From assembly GCF_014654895.1 (NCBI RefSeq), contig NZ_BNBE01000001.1, positions 372,001-436,000 of the forward strand: a stretch of 64,000 nt of DNA, in the 5' to 3' direction. Under the pieces are notes generated by a model. It saw only the letters and a list, made by a program, of their open reading frames with translations. It made no database searches and was not told where the DNA came from. Positions 15,628 through 26,896 of this stretch are shown here, piece after piece. The DNA is from Streptomyces filamentosus (GTDB lineage Bacteria; Actinomycetota; Actinomycetes; Streptomycetales; Streptomycetaceae). Positions within the stretch are counted from its first letter, which is position 1; each line of letters opens with the position of its first letter. Position numbers and translations under genes: made by a program.

Positions 15628-16834
15628 GCGCGGCGGTGACGGCGAGCGAGGCCGCCGCGAGGAGGGCCATCGCCGTCGCCGGTGAGGCGAGCTGCGCGAG
15701 ACCGCCCGCCAGGGCCGCGGCGAGGCCCTGGCAGGCGAGCATCCCCGAGCCGTGCAGACCGAGCGCGTGTCCGCTCGACTCGTCCGGGACGAGCGCGAGC
15801 AGCCGCTCCTGGTACAGCAGGCTCGCCGCGTAACCGGCGGCGGAGACCGTCACGGCCGCCACCGCCGCCGCGAACGGCAGCCCCGCGCCGAGGGCGAAGA
15901 GCAGGTACGGGGCCGCCAGCAGCGCCTGGAGGGGCGCGGCGAGGCGGCTTTGCAGCCGGGCGGGCACGAAGCGGCCCACGACGGTGTCCCCGGCGAGCAT
16001 GCCGACGGCGGCGCAGGCGAAGAGCAGTCCGGCGCGGTCGGGGGCGTACGGCACGAAGAGCGACTCGCAGCCCACGATCAGCCCGTTGGGCACCCACAGC
16101 GCGAGGTACAGCAGCCGGCGGCGCCGGTCGGCGAGCAGCCGGCCGTTGGTGCGCCAGGTCTCGGCGGGCGAGGGCCGTCCGGCGGCGCGCGGCGGACGGG
16201 CCGTCAGTCCGAAGCGGTACAGCAGGCCGGCGAGGAGGTAACAGGCGGCGCCCGCGAGGAGGGTGCCGCGCGGGGAGAGCACGGCGAGGAGCACGCCGCC
16301 GGCGGCGAACCCGGCGATCTGGCAGGCGCCGACCGCCATGTTCGACACCGCGCGCCCGAGCAGGTACCGCTCCCGGGGCAGGATCTCGCCGAGCAGCCCG
16401 AGCCGCACGCCCCCGCCGAGCGACCCGACGACCCCGAGGACGGCGAGCAGTCCGAACGCCGCGCCGAGCGGCATCCCCGGCGCCGCCTGGACCGCCGTGC
16501 CCGCCGCGAAGACGACCGCGACGACGGCGAGCGCGGTACGGGGCGGCAGCCGGTCCGCCGCGGACAGCAGCGTCGTCGCGCCGAGCAGCTGCGCCAGCGA
16601 GGGCCCGAACATCGCGAGCGCGCTGAGCAGCGGCGATCCGGTGGCCCGGAACACGAGCGTGGCGAGCCCGAGCCCGGCGACGGTCTGCGCGGCGGTCTGC
16701 GCGGCCCCCGCGAGGAAGAGGGGGGTGAACTCGGGGGTGCGGAGCAGGTCGCGGTAGCGGGGCGCGGCGGAGGTCCCCGTCGAGGAGGGGGAAGCGGAAG
16801 AAGAAGGGGAAGCGGAAGGAGGGGAAGCGGGCAT
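15563..16834 (-). CDS. MFS transporter (DHA3-like exporter)
   Basis: 423 aa with about 12 hydrophobic helices. The N-terminal 25 residues are Ser/Pro-rich and cytoplasmic. Loop 2-3 motif is weak (SAADRLPPRTALAVV), typical for the DHA3 branch. Start ATG (MPASPPSASP) was chosen because upstream sequence lies in the intergenic region. Transcribed divergently from the ArsR-type regulator at 17037, with an inverted repeat between them, so it is probably that regulator's target. Substrate unknown. Confidence 0.82.
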   Translation of the reverse strand: MPASPPSASPSSSASPSSTGTSAAPRYRDLLRTPEFTPLFLAGAAQTAAQTVAGLGLATLVFRATGSPLLSALAMFGPSLAQLLGATTLLSAADRLPPRTALAVVAVVFAAGTAVQAAPGMPLGAAFGLLAVLGVVGSLGGGVRLGLLGEILPRERYLLGRAVSNMAVGACQIAGFAAGGVLLAVLSPRGTLLAGAACYLLAGLLYRFGLTARPPRAAGRPSPAETWRTNGRLLADRRRRLLYLALWVPNGLIVGCESLFVPYAPDRAGLLFACAAVGMLAGDTVVGRFVPARLQSRLAAPLQALLAAPYLLFALGAGLPFAAAVAAVTVSAAGYAASLLYQERLLALVPDESSGHALGLHGSGMLACQGLAAALAGGLAQLASPATAMALLAAASLAVTAALTAGLSSAARPSPRTDRRRTA

Positions 16835-16871
16835 GCGGGGATTCTGGGGAGCCCGTGGGCGCGCCGGTACT

Positions 16872-16889
16872 TTTTCGCGGGGAGGCGAA
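16872..16889. promoter_or_regulatory. Inverted repeat TTTCGC-N6-GCGAAA between MFS and ArsR-type genes
   Basis: Perfect 6-bp arms (16872-16877 and 16884-16889) in an AT-richer patch of the divergent intergenic region, close to the MFS start. Candidate operator for the adjacent ArsR-type regulator; could also be a chance repeat. Confidence 0.4.
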
Positions 16890-17036
16890 AGAAGGGGAGG
16901 GCGGCGGAGTACGGGGTACGGAGTACGGGATGCGCCGAGGCCGGTGGACAGGCGGGGCAGGTGGACGGACAGGGGCAGGCCGGGGGACGGTGGGCGGTCG
17001 GGGAAGGCCGAGGGGAACGGAAGGCGGCGGGGCGGT

Positions 17037-18029
17037 ATGGGCTGGTGGCGGATCGGGGCGGACGCGCTCGCGGGGAGCAGGTTCGTCGTGTCGCCGCTCG
17101 CCGAGACCGTCGCGGCGCTGAAGGCGCTGCACGCGGGGCGGGCCGGGCACCCCGGCGAGCGGGCGTGGATGACGGAGCACCTCCCGGCGTACCGGGCACG
17201 GCTCGCGGCGGAGCCGCTGGACGGGCTGCTGGTCCGGGCGGCGATCAGCCCCACCTGGAACGCGGACTTCCTCACCCCGACCCCCCTGGGCGACGGCGAG
17301 CGGTGCTTCGAGGAGGAGGTGGAGGCGGTCCGCGCGACCGGGCGGGCCGCCGCGCTCGCCGATCTGGAGGTCGCCCTGGCCGGCCCGGTGCCGAAGCCGC
17401 TCGCCTCGGCGCCCGATCTGCCGAGACGGCTCGCGGAGCTCCTCACCTGGGTGTGGCGGGAGACGGTGCTGCCGGAGTGGGCGCGGCGGCGGCGGGTGAT
17501 GGAGGCCGACGTGACGGCCCGGACGGCGCGGCTGGCGCGGGACGGCTGGGCGGCGGCCCTGGACGAGCTGTGTCCGGGCCGGACCCGCTGGCTGGGGGAC
17601 GGGCGGCTCCAGGTCAACGCCCGTGACTATCCGCCGCGTTCGGTGGAGGGCGGCCGGCTGCTGCTGGTGCCGGTGACGCCCGCGACGGGCTGGGTGTCGT
17701 GGGACGCGTCACGGGAGGGCGAGGAGCGGTACGCGATCGTCTACCCCTGCGCGGGAGTTCTGGCGGACGGGGCGGGCCCGGTGGTCCCCCAGGCGCTGGG
17801 CGCGCTCCTCGGACCGGCCCGTGCGGGCGTCCTGGTGCGCCTCGAATCCCCCCTGTCCACCAGCCAGTTGGTCGCCCTGACCGGGCAGGGCCTGGGCTCG
17901 GTGGGCCGCCACCTGAAGGTGCTGCGCGACGCGGGGCTCATACGGCGCGGGCGGGCGGGCCGGTCCGTGCTGTACGCGTGGACGGAGGCGGGCGCGGTGC
18001 TCGTACGGGCGCAGCGCGGCGGGTCCTAG
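17037..18029 (+). CDS. ArsR/SmtB-type winged-helix regulator with long N-terminal domain
   Basis: 330 aa. The C-terminal 85 residues form an ArsR winged helix (LESPLSTSQLVALTGQGLGSVGRHLKVLRDAGLIRRGRAGRSVLY). The first 240 residues are a helical domain of the DUF5937 kind usual in long streptomycete ArsR proteins, and probably the ligand/effector part. No metal-binding CxC motif is seen. Start ATG (MGWWRIGADAL) follows GGCGGCGGGGC. Divergent from the MFS exporter; likely its repressor. Overlaps the convergent gene at 18026 by 4 nt. Confidence 0.82.
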   Translation: MGWWRIGADALAGSRFVVSPLAETVAALKALHAGRAGHPGERAWMTEHLPAYRARLAAEPLDGLLVRAAISPTWNADFLTPTPLGDGERCFEEEVEAVRATGRAAALADLEVALAGPVPKPLASAPDLPRRLAELLTWVWRETVLPEWARRRRVMEADVTARTARLARDGWAAALDELCPGRTRWLGDGRLQVNARDYPPRSVEGGRLLLVPVTPATGWVSWDASREGEERYAIVYPCAGVLADGAGPVVPQALGALLGPARAGVLVRLESPLSTSQLVALTGQGLGSVGRHLKVLRDAGLIRRGRAGRSVLYAWTEAGAVLVRAQRGGS

Positions 18030-18463
18030 GCCGCTTCCGGGCCGTGTTCGGGCCGGCCCTCCGGGAAGCCGGCCCAGGCGCGGAGGGCGGCGTCGGGGAC
18101 GACGTCGTGCGGGAGGACGGCGAGGGCGGCGGCGTCGACGCGTACGCCCCGGCGGGAGAGGCGGTCGGCGAGGGCGCCCCAGTGGGCGGCCTCGGCCTGC
18201 GCGTGGGTCTCGTCCCCGTAGGGCTCGTCGGGGCCGACGACCGTGCGGGCGGTCTCCGCGAGGGATTCCGGCGTGAGCGACTCCCGGATGTCGCCGCCCA
18301 GGCCGCTCTCGGCCCAGCCTCGGTCGTCGAGAAGGACCAGGGCGCGCCCGTCGGAGAGTTCGGCCTCCAGCCGCGCGCTCACGTCGAGCTGCCGGGCGGT
18401 GGTGCGGGCCTCGTTCAGCTCGACGTGGGTGACCAGGCGGGTCACGGTGGGCTCGGCGGTCAT
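18026..18463 (-). CDS. Conserved hypothetical protein, 145 aa
   Basis: Start ATG (MTAEPTVTRLVTHVELNEART) with GAGGAGAG upstream; a longer reading starting 26 codons earlier lacks a ribosome site. Small soluble acidic protein with a strand-rich first half (RALVLLDDRGW) and helical second half. No known motif recognised. Convergent with the ArsR gene and followed on the far side by gcl on the same strand. Confidence 0.65.
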   Translation of the reverse strand: MTAEPTVTRLVTHVELNEARTTARQLDVSARLEAELSDGRALVLLDDRGWAESGLGGDIRESLTPESLAETARTVVGPDEPYGDETHAQAEAAHWGALADRLSRRGVRVDAAALAVLPHDVVPDAALRAWAGFPEGRPEHGPEAA

Positions 18464-18598
18464 CGGCGCTCTCCTCTTCGCGGACGGAGGGCCGCCCTGG
18501 GGGCTCCACGCTAACGCGACGCACCCGCCCGCGCCCGTCACGTGGACGACGGGTGCGGGCGGGCGCGGGTGCGGGACGGGCCCGGGAGGGCCCGGCGG

Positions 18599-20386
<1,788 letters not shown>

Positions 20387-20445
20387 GGGAGTGCTCCTGC
20401 TTCGGCCGGTCGGTCGCAGGTTCCGGGCGGGCCGCCCGTCCCTGT

Positions 20446-20481
20446 TTCCGTAATGCGGAAGAACTGTTCTGCTATACGGAA
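20446..20481. promoter_or_regulatory. Tandem operators (TTCCG-N5-CGGAA type) upstream of gcl
   Basis: Perfect site TTCCG-TAATG-CGGAA (20446-20460) and imperfect site (on the minus strand TTCCG-TATAG-CAGAA, 20467-20481), centres 21 bp apart. Same order, same imperfect arm CAGAA and same 6-nt gap as upstream of hyi, with the perfect site nearest the gene in both. Confidence 0.72.
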
Positions 20482-20483
20482 GC

Positions 20484-20512
20484 AATGTAGGTCGGGGTCG
20501 GGAAGCCGTCAA
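20484..20512 (-). promoter_or_regulatory. gcl promoter
   Basis: Minus strand: -35 TTGACG (20507-20512), exactly 17-nt spacer, -10 TACATT (20484-20489). Operators begin 2 nt downstream of the -10 box, covering the start point. Confidence 0.68.
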
Positions 20513-20620
20513 GGGACCGCCCGGCAGACGGGCACCGGAAGGCCCTCCGTGATGGCCGAAGTCGCACCCCCGGACGGCCGGATTGGTGGACTATGGGCGA
20601 GCGAGAAGAGGGGGTTCGGC

Positions 20621-21931
20621 GTGGGTGAGTCGCCAGGCGACGCGGTGACGGTGCACTGCCCGGAGTGCCGGCGGACGCATCCGTACACGGCACCCGTCTT
20701 CCCCTGCGCCTGCGGCAGCCCGGTCGCCGCCCCGCTCCTCCCGGACGCCCCCGCCCGGCCGGTCCGGCACCGCAACTGGCTGGACGAATGGGTCACCGTC
20801 CGCTGCGGAGCCTGCGGCCGCGAGGACGACTGGCCGCAGCCGGAACTGGGCTGCGCCTGCGGGACGGTCCTGCGGGTCGCGGTGGCGCCGGTGAGGCCGG
20901 TGCCACCGGGAGAGCCGGGGGTGTCGGGAGTGCCGGTGCCGCCGGCGGGCCCGCTTCCCGAGGGGGAGCACGAGGGGGAACGCGAGGGGTACGCGGCTGC
21001 TGCGGGCGATCCGGGGGCGCCGGGGCCTGCGGGGACTGCGGGGGTGCCGGAGAGGCCCGGGGTGCCGGAGAGGCCCGGCGGTCCGGCGGCCCCTGGCGGT
21101 CCAGGTGCTTGGGGTGCTCCGGTGCCTTCCGGGGCTCCGGACGTTCCGGCGGCTTCCGGCGGTCCGGACGTTCCGGTGGATCCCGACGCCACCGGGGCTC
21201 CCGGAGCCCCTTTCGACCCCTCCGCCCCTGGCGGTCCCTTCGGCCTCCCCGGCCCCGGGAACCCGCCCCACTCCCCCGGCACCACCGACTGCGACCCCCC
21301 GGACCCCCTCGGTCCTTCCGGGCTCTCCGGCCTCCCCCACCCCCTCGGCCCCTCCGAGCCCTCCGACTCCTCCGATCCCTTCAGGCCACTCGATCCCTTC
21401 GATCCCTTCGGGCCCGACCAGCTCGCCGACCCCGCCGAGCTCTTCCTCCTCCCGGAGGACGAGGGGCCCGTCGCGCCGAGGTCGTTCGCGGAGCGGTATC
21501 CCGCGCACGTGCCGCCGCTGCCGGCGGTGCCCCGGCCCCCGGCGGAGCGGGGGGTGTTCCGGCCGGTGACGATCCGGACGGCGCGGGACGCGGTCGCGGC
21601 AGCGGCCTCGTACCTGGACTGGCTCGGCTTCCGGGAGATCGTGCAGCCGGAGGACCGCCACTCCGCCGGGGTCGACCTGCGCGGGCCCGGGCTGGTCGCC
21701 CAGGTCGACCCGAGCACCCGCCCGGCCGGGCTGCGCGCCGTCGAGTGCCTGTGGCTGAACGGCCTCAGCGCCTCCGCCGTGAGCATCTTCTTCTCGCTGG
21801 CCGGGTACACGCCCGAGGCCCGGTCCCGCGCCGCCGAGATAGCGCTGCCGCTCTTCGTCCTCGACCTCACCGGCACCCCGCAGCCCGTGAACAACGCGGC
21901 CGACGAGCTCACGTCGGGCGGCGCCGTCTGA
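20621..21931 (+). CDS. Zinc-ribbon / collagen-like linker / Mrr-like endonuclease-fold protein
   Basis: 436 aa from a GTG behind AAGAGGGGG. Residues about 10-85 hold two Cys clusters (CPECRR...CACG and CGACGR...CACG), likely zinc ribbons. Residues about 105-290 are a Pro/Gly-rich low-complexity linker with many GxP/GAP triplets, collagen-like. Residues about 320-436 (RDAVAAAASYLDWLGFREIV ... AGVDLRGPGLVAQVD) resemble the restriction-endonuclease-like (Mrr_cat) fold found in many streptomycete proteins; the usual QxK ends in QVD, so catalysis is uncertain. Role unknown; might act on nucleic acids. Starts 235 nt upstream of, and divergently to, gcl. Confidence 0.7.
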   Translation: MGESPGDAVTVHCPECRRTHPYTAPVFPCACGSPVAAPLLPDAPARPVRHRNWLDEWVTVRCGACGREDDWPQPELGCACGTVLRVAVAPVRPVPPGEPGVSGVPVPPAGPLPEGEHEGEREGYAAAAGDPGAPGPAGTAGVPERPGVPERPGGPAAPGGPGAWGAPVPSGAPDVPAASGGPDVPVDPDATGAPGAPFDPSAPGGPFGLPGPGNPPHSPGTTDCDPPDPLGPSGLSGLPHPLGPSEPSDSSDPFRPLDPFDPFGPDQLADPAELFLLPEDEGPVAPRSFAERYPAHVPPLPAVPRPPAERGVFRPVTIRTARDAVAAAASYLDWLGFREIVQPEDRHSAGVDLRGPGLVAQVDPSTRPAGLRAVECLWLNGLSASAVSIFFSLAGYTPEARSRAAEIALPLFVLDLTGTPQPVNNAADELTSGGAV

Positions 21932-22025
21932 CCCGTACCGCGCTCCCCGAGGGAACGGATCCGGCCATCCACGCGTGACGATCACGCTCTCCCGGGCACA
22001 AACACCGTGGGGAGGGGTGGACGGC

Positions 22026-22844
22026 ATGGGGACGGGGACGTGGTGGTGGGCGGGGGCGGCCGGGACGGCCTGGGCCGAACTGCTGGTCGCGGCGGTACTG
22101 CTGCTGCGCCCGCGCGGCCGGACAGGGGGTACGGGCTCCGCCGACGCGATGCCCGGCGTGGCGCGGGGCGCGACACCGGGCGTACCACCCGACGCTCCGC
22201 CCGGCCCGGCGGCGCTGGCCCTGCTGCGGGGCGGGCGGCGGGCGGCGGTGACGGTCGCGCTGGTGGCGCTGCACCAGCGCGGGGCGGTCGCGGCCGGACG
22301 CCGGCGGACGATCCGCGCCAACGGCGGTCCGGGCCGGACCCGCGACCCCGTCCAGCTCGGCGTCCACCGTTCACTGCGCAACGCCCTGCCGCTGCGGGCG
22401 CTCGCCCTGCGGCCCGAGGCGCGGCAGGCGGTCGACGGGCTGCGGGCCGAGCTGGGACGGGCGGGGCTGCTGCGGCCCCCGGGGCGCCGGCGCGCGGCCC
22501 TGCTGCTGGCGGCGGCCGCACCGGCGACGCTCGCGGCCGGGCTGCTCGCCGGGGCCGCCGCCGGGGACGGGCCCGGCGCCTGGGCCGTCCTCGCGGCGGG
22601 GCCGCCGGTCCTGCTCGCCGCGCTCGGGCTGCTGCGGCTGCCGCCCGCGACCCGGGCCGCCCGGCGGCTGCTGGCCGAGCTGCGGGAGCGGCACCCGCTG
22701 CCCGCGCACCGGCGGGAGGTGACGGACGGCCACCTGGTCCAGCTGTACGTGGCCCTGTACGGCGATCCCGCGCTCGCCCTCTTCCTGCCGCGCTTCTCCC
22801 GTGACGGGGGGCTCCTGGACCGCCCGGACCAGGACGGTCCCTGA
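22026..22844 (+). CDS. TIGR04222-type membrane protein
   Basis: 272 aa. Start ATG (MGTGTWWWAGAAG) with GGAGGGG upstream; an earlier ATG at 21975 is possible. N-terminal membrane helix, then ALALLRGGRRAAVTVALVAL, the characteristic 'LRGG' element of TIGR04222 proteins, and two more helices in the C-terminal half (AALLLAAAAPATLAAGLLAG, WAVLAAGPPVLLAALGLL). Family function is unknown; many members have a low-complexity tail, which this one lacks. Confidence 0.7.
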   Translation: MGTGTWWWAGAAGTAWAELLVAAVLLLRPRGRTGGTGSADAMPGVARGATPGVPPDAPPGPAALALLRGGRRAAVTVALVALHQRGAVAAGRRRTIRANGGPGRTRDPVQLGVHRSLRNALPLRALALRPEARQAVDGLRAELGRAGLLRPPGRRRAALLLAAAAPATLAAGLLAGAAAGDGPGAWAVLAAGPPVLLAALGLLRLPPATRAARRLLAELRERHPLPAHRREVTDGHLVQLYVALYGDPALALFLPRFSRDGGLLDRPDQDGP

Positions 22845-22866
22845 CCCCGGCGGGCCATACTGTCGT

Positions 22867-23403
22867 ATGCGCATCCGAGCGGCCGCACCGGCCGAACTCC
22901 CGCTGCTCCAGTCCATCGAACGCGCCGCGGGCGAGCCCTTCCGCACCCTCGGCATGACGGCGATCGCCGACGACGAGCCGCTGCCGCTGGACGTCCTGGA
23001 GGGCTACCGCGCGGCCGGCCGGGCGTGGGTGGCGGTCGACGGGGCCGACCGCCCCCTCGCCTACCTGCTGGCGGACACGGTCGACGGCGCCGCCCACATC
23101 GAACAGGTCTCCGTCCACCCGGACGCGGCGCGCCGCGGCGTCGGCCGGGCCCTCATCGAGCACCTGGCCGACGCCGCCCGCGAGGAGGGCCTGACGGCCC
23201 TCACCCTCACGACCTTCGCGGAAGTCCCGTGGAACGCCCCGTACTACGCCCGCCTCGGCTTCCGTCCGCTCGCCGAGGCCGACCCGGCACTGACGGCCGG
23301 CCTGCGGGCCATCAGCCGGGCCGAGGCCGCCCACGGCCTGGCGGCCTGGCCCCGCGTCTGCATGCGCCGGGAACTGGCCGGGTCCCCGGAGGCCGCCGCC
23401 TGA
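22867..23403 (+). CDS. GNAT-family N-acetyltransferase
   Basis: 178 aa. Acetyl-CoA-binding motif A is VSVHPDAARRGVGRALIEHL (RRGVGRA = R/QxxGxG/A), and motif B near PWNAPYYARLGFRPL. The ATG has no Shine-Dalgarno; CATACT lies just upstream, so the message may be leaderless. Acceptor substrate unknown. Convergent with fadD-like gene, separated by a strong hairpin. Confidence 0.88.
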   Translation: MRIRAAAPAELPLLQSIERAAGEPFRTLGMTAIADDEPLPLDVLEGYRAAGRAWVAVDGADRPLAYLLADTVDGAAHIEQVSVHPDAARRGVGRALIEHLADAAREEGLTALTLTTFAEVPWNAPYYARLGFRPLAEADPALTAGLRAISRAEAAHGLAAWPRVCMRRELAGSPEAAA

Positions 23404-23455
23404 GGACGACGCCCCCGGCGGCGGGGCCTCCGCCCTGCCGGACCCGGGCAGCGCC

Positions 23456-23496
23456 CCGGCCGCCCCCCTCGGACCAGACTCCCGGGGGGCGGCCGG
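23456..23496. terminator. Hairpin between convergent GNAT and acyl-CoA synthetase genes
   Basis: Perfect 13-bp stem CCGGCCGCCCCCC (23456-23468) / GGGGGGCGGCCGG (23484-23496), 15-nt loop. Probably bidirectional. Confidence 0.6.
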
Positions 23497-23505
23497 ACGG
23501 GCGGC

Positions 23506-25101
23506 CTAGACCCCGTACCGCTCCCGCAGTTCGACCTTCCGGACCTTGCCGCTGACCGTCATGGGGAACTCGGCGAGGAGTTCGACGCGGCGCGGGACCT
23601 TGTAGTGGGCGAGGCGGCCCTCGCAGAAGGCGGCGACCTCCTCGGGGGTCGGCGGGTCGGCCGGGTCCCGGGGGATGACGCAGGCCAGGATCTCCTCGCC
23701 GTAGCGCTCGTCGGGGATCCCGACGACCTGCACGTCGGCGATCTTGGGGTGGCCGTACAGGAACTCCTCGATCTCGCGCGGGTACACGTTCTCCCCGCCA
23801 CGGATGATCATGTCCTTGATGCGGCCGACGATCTGGACGTAGCCGTCCTCGCGCATCACGGCGAGGTCGCCGGTGTGCATCCAGCGGCCCGCGTCGACGA
23901 CCTCGGCGGTCTTCTCCGGTTCGCCCCAGTAGCCGAGCATCACGCCGTAGCCCCGGGTGCACAGTTCGCCGGCCGTCCCGCGCGGGACGGTGAGGCCGGT
24001 GGCCGGGTCGACGACCTTCACCTCGACGTGCGGCAGGACCCGGCCGACGGTGCCGGTGCGGCGTTCCAGGTCGTCGTCGCGGCGGGTCTGGGTGGAGACC
24101 GGGGAGGTCTCCGTCATGCCGTAACAGATGGACACCTCCGTCATGTTCATCTCGGCGACCACCCGCTTCATCACCTCCACCGGACACGGCGAGCCCGCCA
24201 TGATGCCGGTGCGGAGCGTGGACAGGTCGTACGCGGCGAAGTCGGGGAGGTTCAACTCCGCGATGAACATGGTCGGTACGCCGTAGAGGGAGGTGCAGCG
24301 CTCCTCCTGGACGGCGCGGAGGGTCGCGGCCGGGTCGAAGGACGGGGCCGGGATCACGATGCAGGCGCCGTGCGAGGTGGCCGCCAGGTTCGCCATCACC
24401 ATGCCGAAGCAGTGGTAGAAGGGCACCGGCACGCAGATCCGGTCCGCCTCCGTGTAGGCGATCATCTCGCCGACGAAGTAGCCGTTGTTGAGGATGTTGT
24501 GGTGGGAGAGCGTGGCGCCCTTGGGGAAGCCGGTCGTGCCCGAGGTGTACTGGATGTTGACCGGCTCGTCGGCGGAGAGGGGCTCGGGGACGAGCCCGCC
24601 GGACGGACGGGCCGCGAACTCCTCCCAGCTCGGGTCGCCGAAGTACACCGCCTCCCGCAGCTCAGGGCACTCGCCGCGCGCCTCCTCGACCATCGCCCGG
24701 TAGTCGCTGGTCTTGTGCGCGAGCGAGGCGAAGAGCATCGAGATGCCCGACTGGCGCAGCACGTAGGCGAGTTCGTGGGTGCGGTAGGCCGGGTTGATGG
24801 TGACCATGACGGCGCCGACGCGGGCGGTGGCGTACTGGACGAGGACCCATTCGGCGCGGTTCACCGCCCAGATGCCGACCCGGTCGCCCTTGCGGACGCC
24901 GCTGCCGAGCAGCGCCCCGGCGATCCGGTCGACCTCGGCGCCGAACTCGGCGTAGGTCCAGCGGCGTCCGTCGGCCAGGTCGACCAGCGCCTCCCGGTCG
25001 GGCCAGGCGGCGACGGCCCGGTCGAGGTCGGCGCCGATGGTGTCGCCGAGCAGCGGGGTGTCCGACACCCCGTGCGCGTACGAGAGTTCCGTGCCGGTCA
25101 T
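23506..25101 (-). CDS. Fatty acyl-CoA synthetase (FadD-type AMP-binding enzyme)
   Basis: 531 aa. ATP/AMP P-loop [11 protein letters not shown] at about 185-195, YGMTETSPV (A5), [23 protein letters not shown] (A7/A8) and the catalytic Lys in MTVSGKVRK near residue 521. The LINPAY-equivalent TINPAYR and [12 protein letters not shown] are typical of medium/long-chain acyl-CoA ligases. Start overlaps the stop of the upstream synthetase gene by 4 nt. Activates fatty acids for beta-oxidation. Confidence 0.92.
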   Translation of the reverse strand: MTGTELSYAHGVSDTPLLGDTIGADLDRAVAAWPDREALVDLADGRRWTYAEFGAEVDRIAGALLGSGVRKGDRVGIWAVNRAEWVLVQYATARVGAVMVTINPAYRTHELAYVLRQSGISMLFASLAHKTSDYRAMVEEARGECPELREAVYFGDPSWEEFAARPSGGLVPEPLSADEPVNIQYTSGTTGFPKGATLSHHNILNNGYFVGEMIAYTEADRICVPVPFYHCFGMVMANLAATSHGACIVIPAPSFDPAATLRAVQEERCTSLYGVPTMFIAELNLPDFAAYDLSTLRTGIMAGSPCPVEVMKRVVAEMNMTEVSICYGMTETSPVSTQTRRDDDLERRTGTVGRVLPHVEVKVVDPATGLTVPRGTAGELCTRGYGVMLGYWGEPEKTAEVVDAGRWMHTGDLAVMREDGYVQIVGRIKDMIIRGGENVYPREIEEFLYGHPKIADVQVVGIPDERYGEEILACVIPRDPADPPTPEEVAAFCEGRLAHYKVPRRVELLAEFPMTVSGKVRKVELRERYGV

Positions 25102-26777
25102 GCCAGGTCTCCCTCGGTGAACTCGGGCCCCGTGGCGGACCCTTCGGCGGTGAGGCGGCGCAGCTCGACCCGCCGGATCTTGCCGGAGACGGTCTTCGGC
25201 AGCTCGGCGAACTCGATGCGGCGGACCCGCTTGTACGGGGCGAGCACGGCCCGCGAGTGGGCGAAGAGGGCCCGCGCGGTCTCCGCGTCCGGCTCGAAGC
25301 CCTCGGCGAGGACGACGTACGCCTTCGGGACGGCGAGCCGCAGCGGGTCGGGCGCGGGGACGACGGCCGCCTCGGCGACGGCCTCGTGCTCCAGGAGCGC
25401 GCTCTCCAGCTCGAACGGGCTGATCTTGTAGTCGGACGCCTTGAAGACGTCGTCGGCGCGGCCCACGTAGTGGATGTAGCCGTCCTCGTCGCGGGTGCCG
25501 ATGTCGCCGGTGCGGTAGTAGCCGCCGGCCATCGCCTCGGCCGTCTTGTCCGGGTCGCCGTGGTAGCCGGTCATCAGGCCCACCGGGTGGGTGGACAGGT
25601 CGAGGCAGATCTCGCCCTCCTCGGCGTCCGGGCGGCCGGTGACCGGGTCGACGAGGGTGACCGCGTAGCCGGGGCTCGGGCGGCCCATGGAGCCCTCCTT
25701 GAGCGGCTGGCCGGGGCTGTTGGAGACCTGGACGGCGGTCTCCGTCTGCCCGAAGCCGTCGCGGATGGTGACGCCCCAGGCGCGCCGGACCGCCTCGATG
25801 ACCTCGGGGTTCAGCGGTTCGCCCGCGGCGACGACCTCGCGCGGCGGGGTGGCGAGGCGGCTCAGGTCGGACTGGATGAGCATCCGCCACACGGTCGGCG
25901 GGGCGCAGAAGGAGGTGACGCCGTGCCGGTCCATCTCGGCCATCAGCCGGCCCGCGTCGAAGCGCGTGTAGTTGTGGATGAAGACGGTCGCCCCGGCGTT
26001 CCAGGGGGCGAAGAGGTTGGACCAGGCGTGCTTGGCCCAGCCCGGCGAGGAGATGTTGAGGTGGACGTCGCCGGGCTTCAGGCCGATCCAGTACATCGTC
26101 GCCAGGTGGCCCACCGGGTAGGAGGTGTGGGTGTGCTCGACGAGCTTGGGGCGGGCGGTGGTGCCGGAGGTGAAGTACAGCATCAGGGTGTCGTGGGCGA
26201 GGGTGGCGCCGTCGGGCTCGAAGACCTCGGACTCGCGGGCGGAGTGCTCGTACCCCAGCCAGTTCACCCCGTCGCCGCCGATCGAGATGCGGGTGTAGTC
26301 GCCGGGCACCTCCGCGAACTTCCCGGTGTCCTCGGAGCGGACCAGGACGTGCCGGGCCCGGCCGCGCTCGATCCGGTCGCGCAGGTCGGCGGGGCCGAGG
26401 AGCGGGGTGGCGGGGATGACGACGGCGCGCAGCTTCATCGCGGCGAGCATCGTCTCCCACAGCTCGACCTGGTTGCCGAGCATCACGACGATCCGGTCCC
26501 CGGCGCGGACGCCCTGGGCGCGCAGCCAGTTCGCGACCCGGTTCGAACGGGCGGACATCTCCGCGAAGCTCGCCCGCGTCTCGGAGCCGTCCTCCTCGAC
26601 GATGTGCAGGGCGGTGCGGTCGTTGCCCTCGGCGATGACGTCGAACCACTCCAGCGCCCAGTTGAACCGCTCGGGACGGGGCCAGACGAAGCCCTCGTAC
26701 GCCGTCGCGTAGTCCTCGCGGTGCCGGAGCAGGAAGTCCCTGGCCGTCCGGAACTCCTCGGTGGCGCTGGTGGCCAT
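25098..26777 (-). CDS. Acyl-CoA synthetase, ACSM (medium-chain/benzoate)-like
   Basis: 559 aa. The P-loop is [11 protein letters not shown] (201-211), followed by [41 protein letters not shown] A7-A8 motifs and [11 protein letters not shown] with catalytic Lys. The N-terminal [20 protein letters not shown] pattern is that of mitochondrial ACSM and bacterial medium-chain acyl-CoA synthetases. Two adjacent ATGs (26780, 26777) follow AGGAGG; I prefer the second for spacing. First gene of a two-synthetase operon. Confidence 0.9.
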   Translation of the reverse strand: MATSATEEFRTARDFLLRHREDYATAYEGFVWPRPERFNWALEWFDVIAEGNDRTALHIVEEDGSETRASFAEMSARSNRVANWLRAQGVRAGDRIVVMLGNQVELWETMLAAMKLRAVVIPATPLLGPADLRDRIERGRARHVLVRSEDTGKFAEVPGDYTRISIGGDGVNWLGYEHSARESEVFEPDGATLAHDTLMLYFTSGTTARPKLVEHTHTSYPVGHLATMYWIGLKPGDVHLNISSPGWAKHAWSNLFAPWNAGATVFIHNYTRFDAGRLMAEMDRHGVTSFCAPPTVWRMLIQSDLSRLATPPREVVAAGEPLNPEVIEAVRRAWGVTIRDGFGQTETAVQVSNSPGQPLKEGSMGRPSPGYAVTLVDPVTGRPDAEEGEICLDLSTHPVGLMTGYHGDPDKTAEAMAGGYYRTGDIGTRDEDGYIHYVGRADDVFKASDYKISPFELESALLEHEAVAEAAVVPAPDPLRLAVPKAYVVLAEGFEPDAETARALFAHSRAVLAPYKRVRRIEFAELPKTVSGKIRRVELRRLTAEGSATGPEFTEGDLA

Positions 26778-26896
26778 CATGTGTCCTCCTCGTTGCGGGA
26801 CCGGTCCCGCCCATCGTGTAATCGGTGACCCGGGTCTCACCACCCCCGTTCGGGGGTGATGGCGGGGCTTCCGGGGCGAACGAAGGAGATTCCCCC

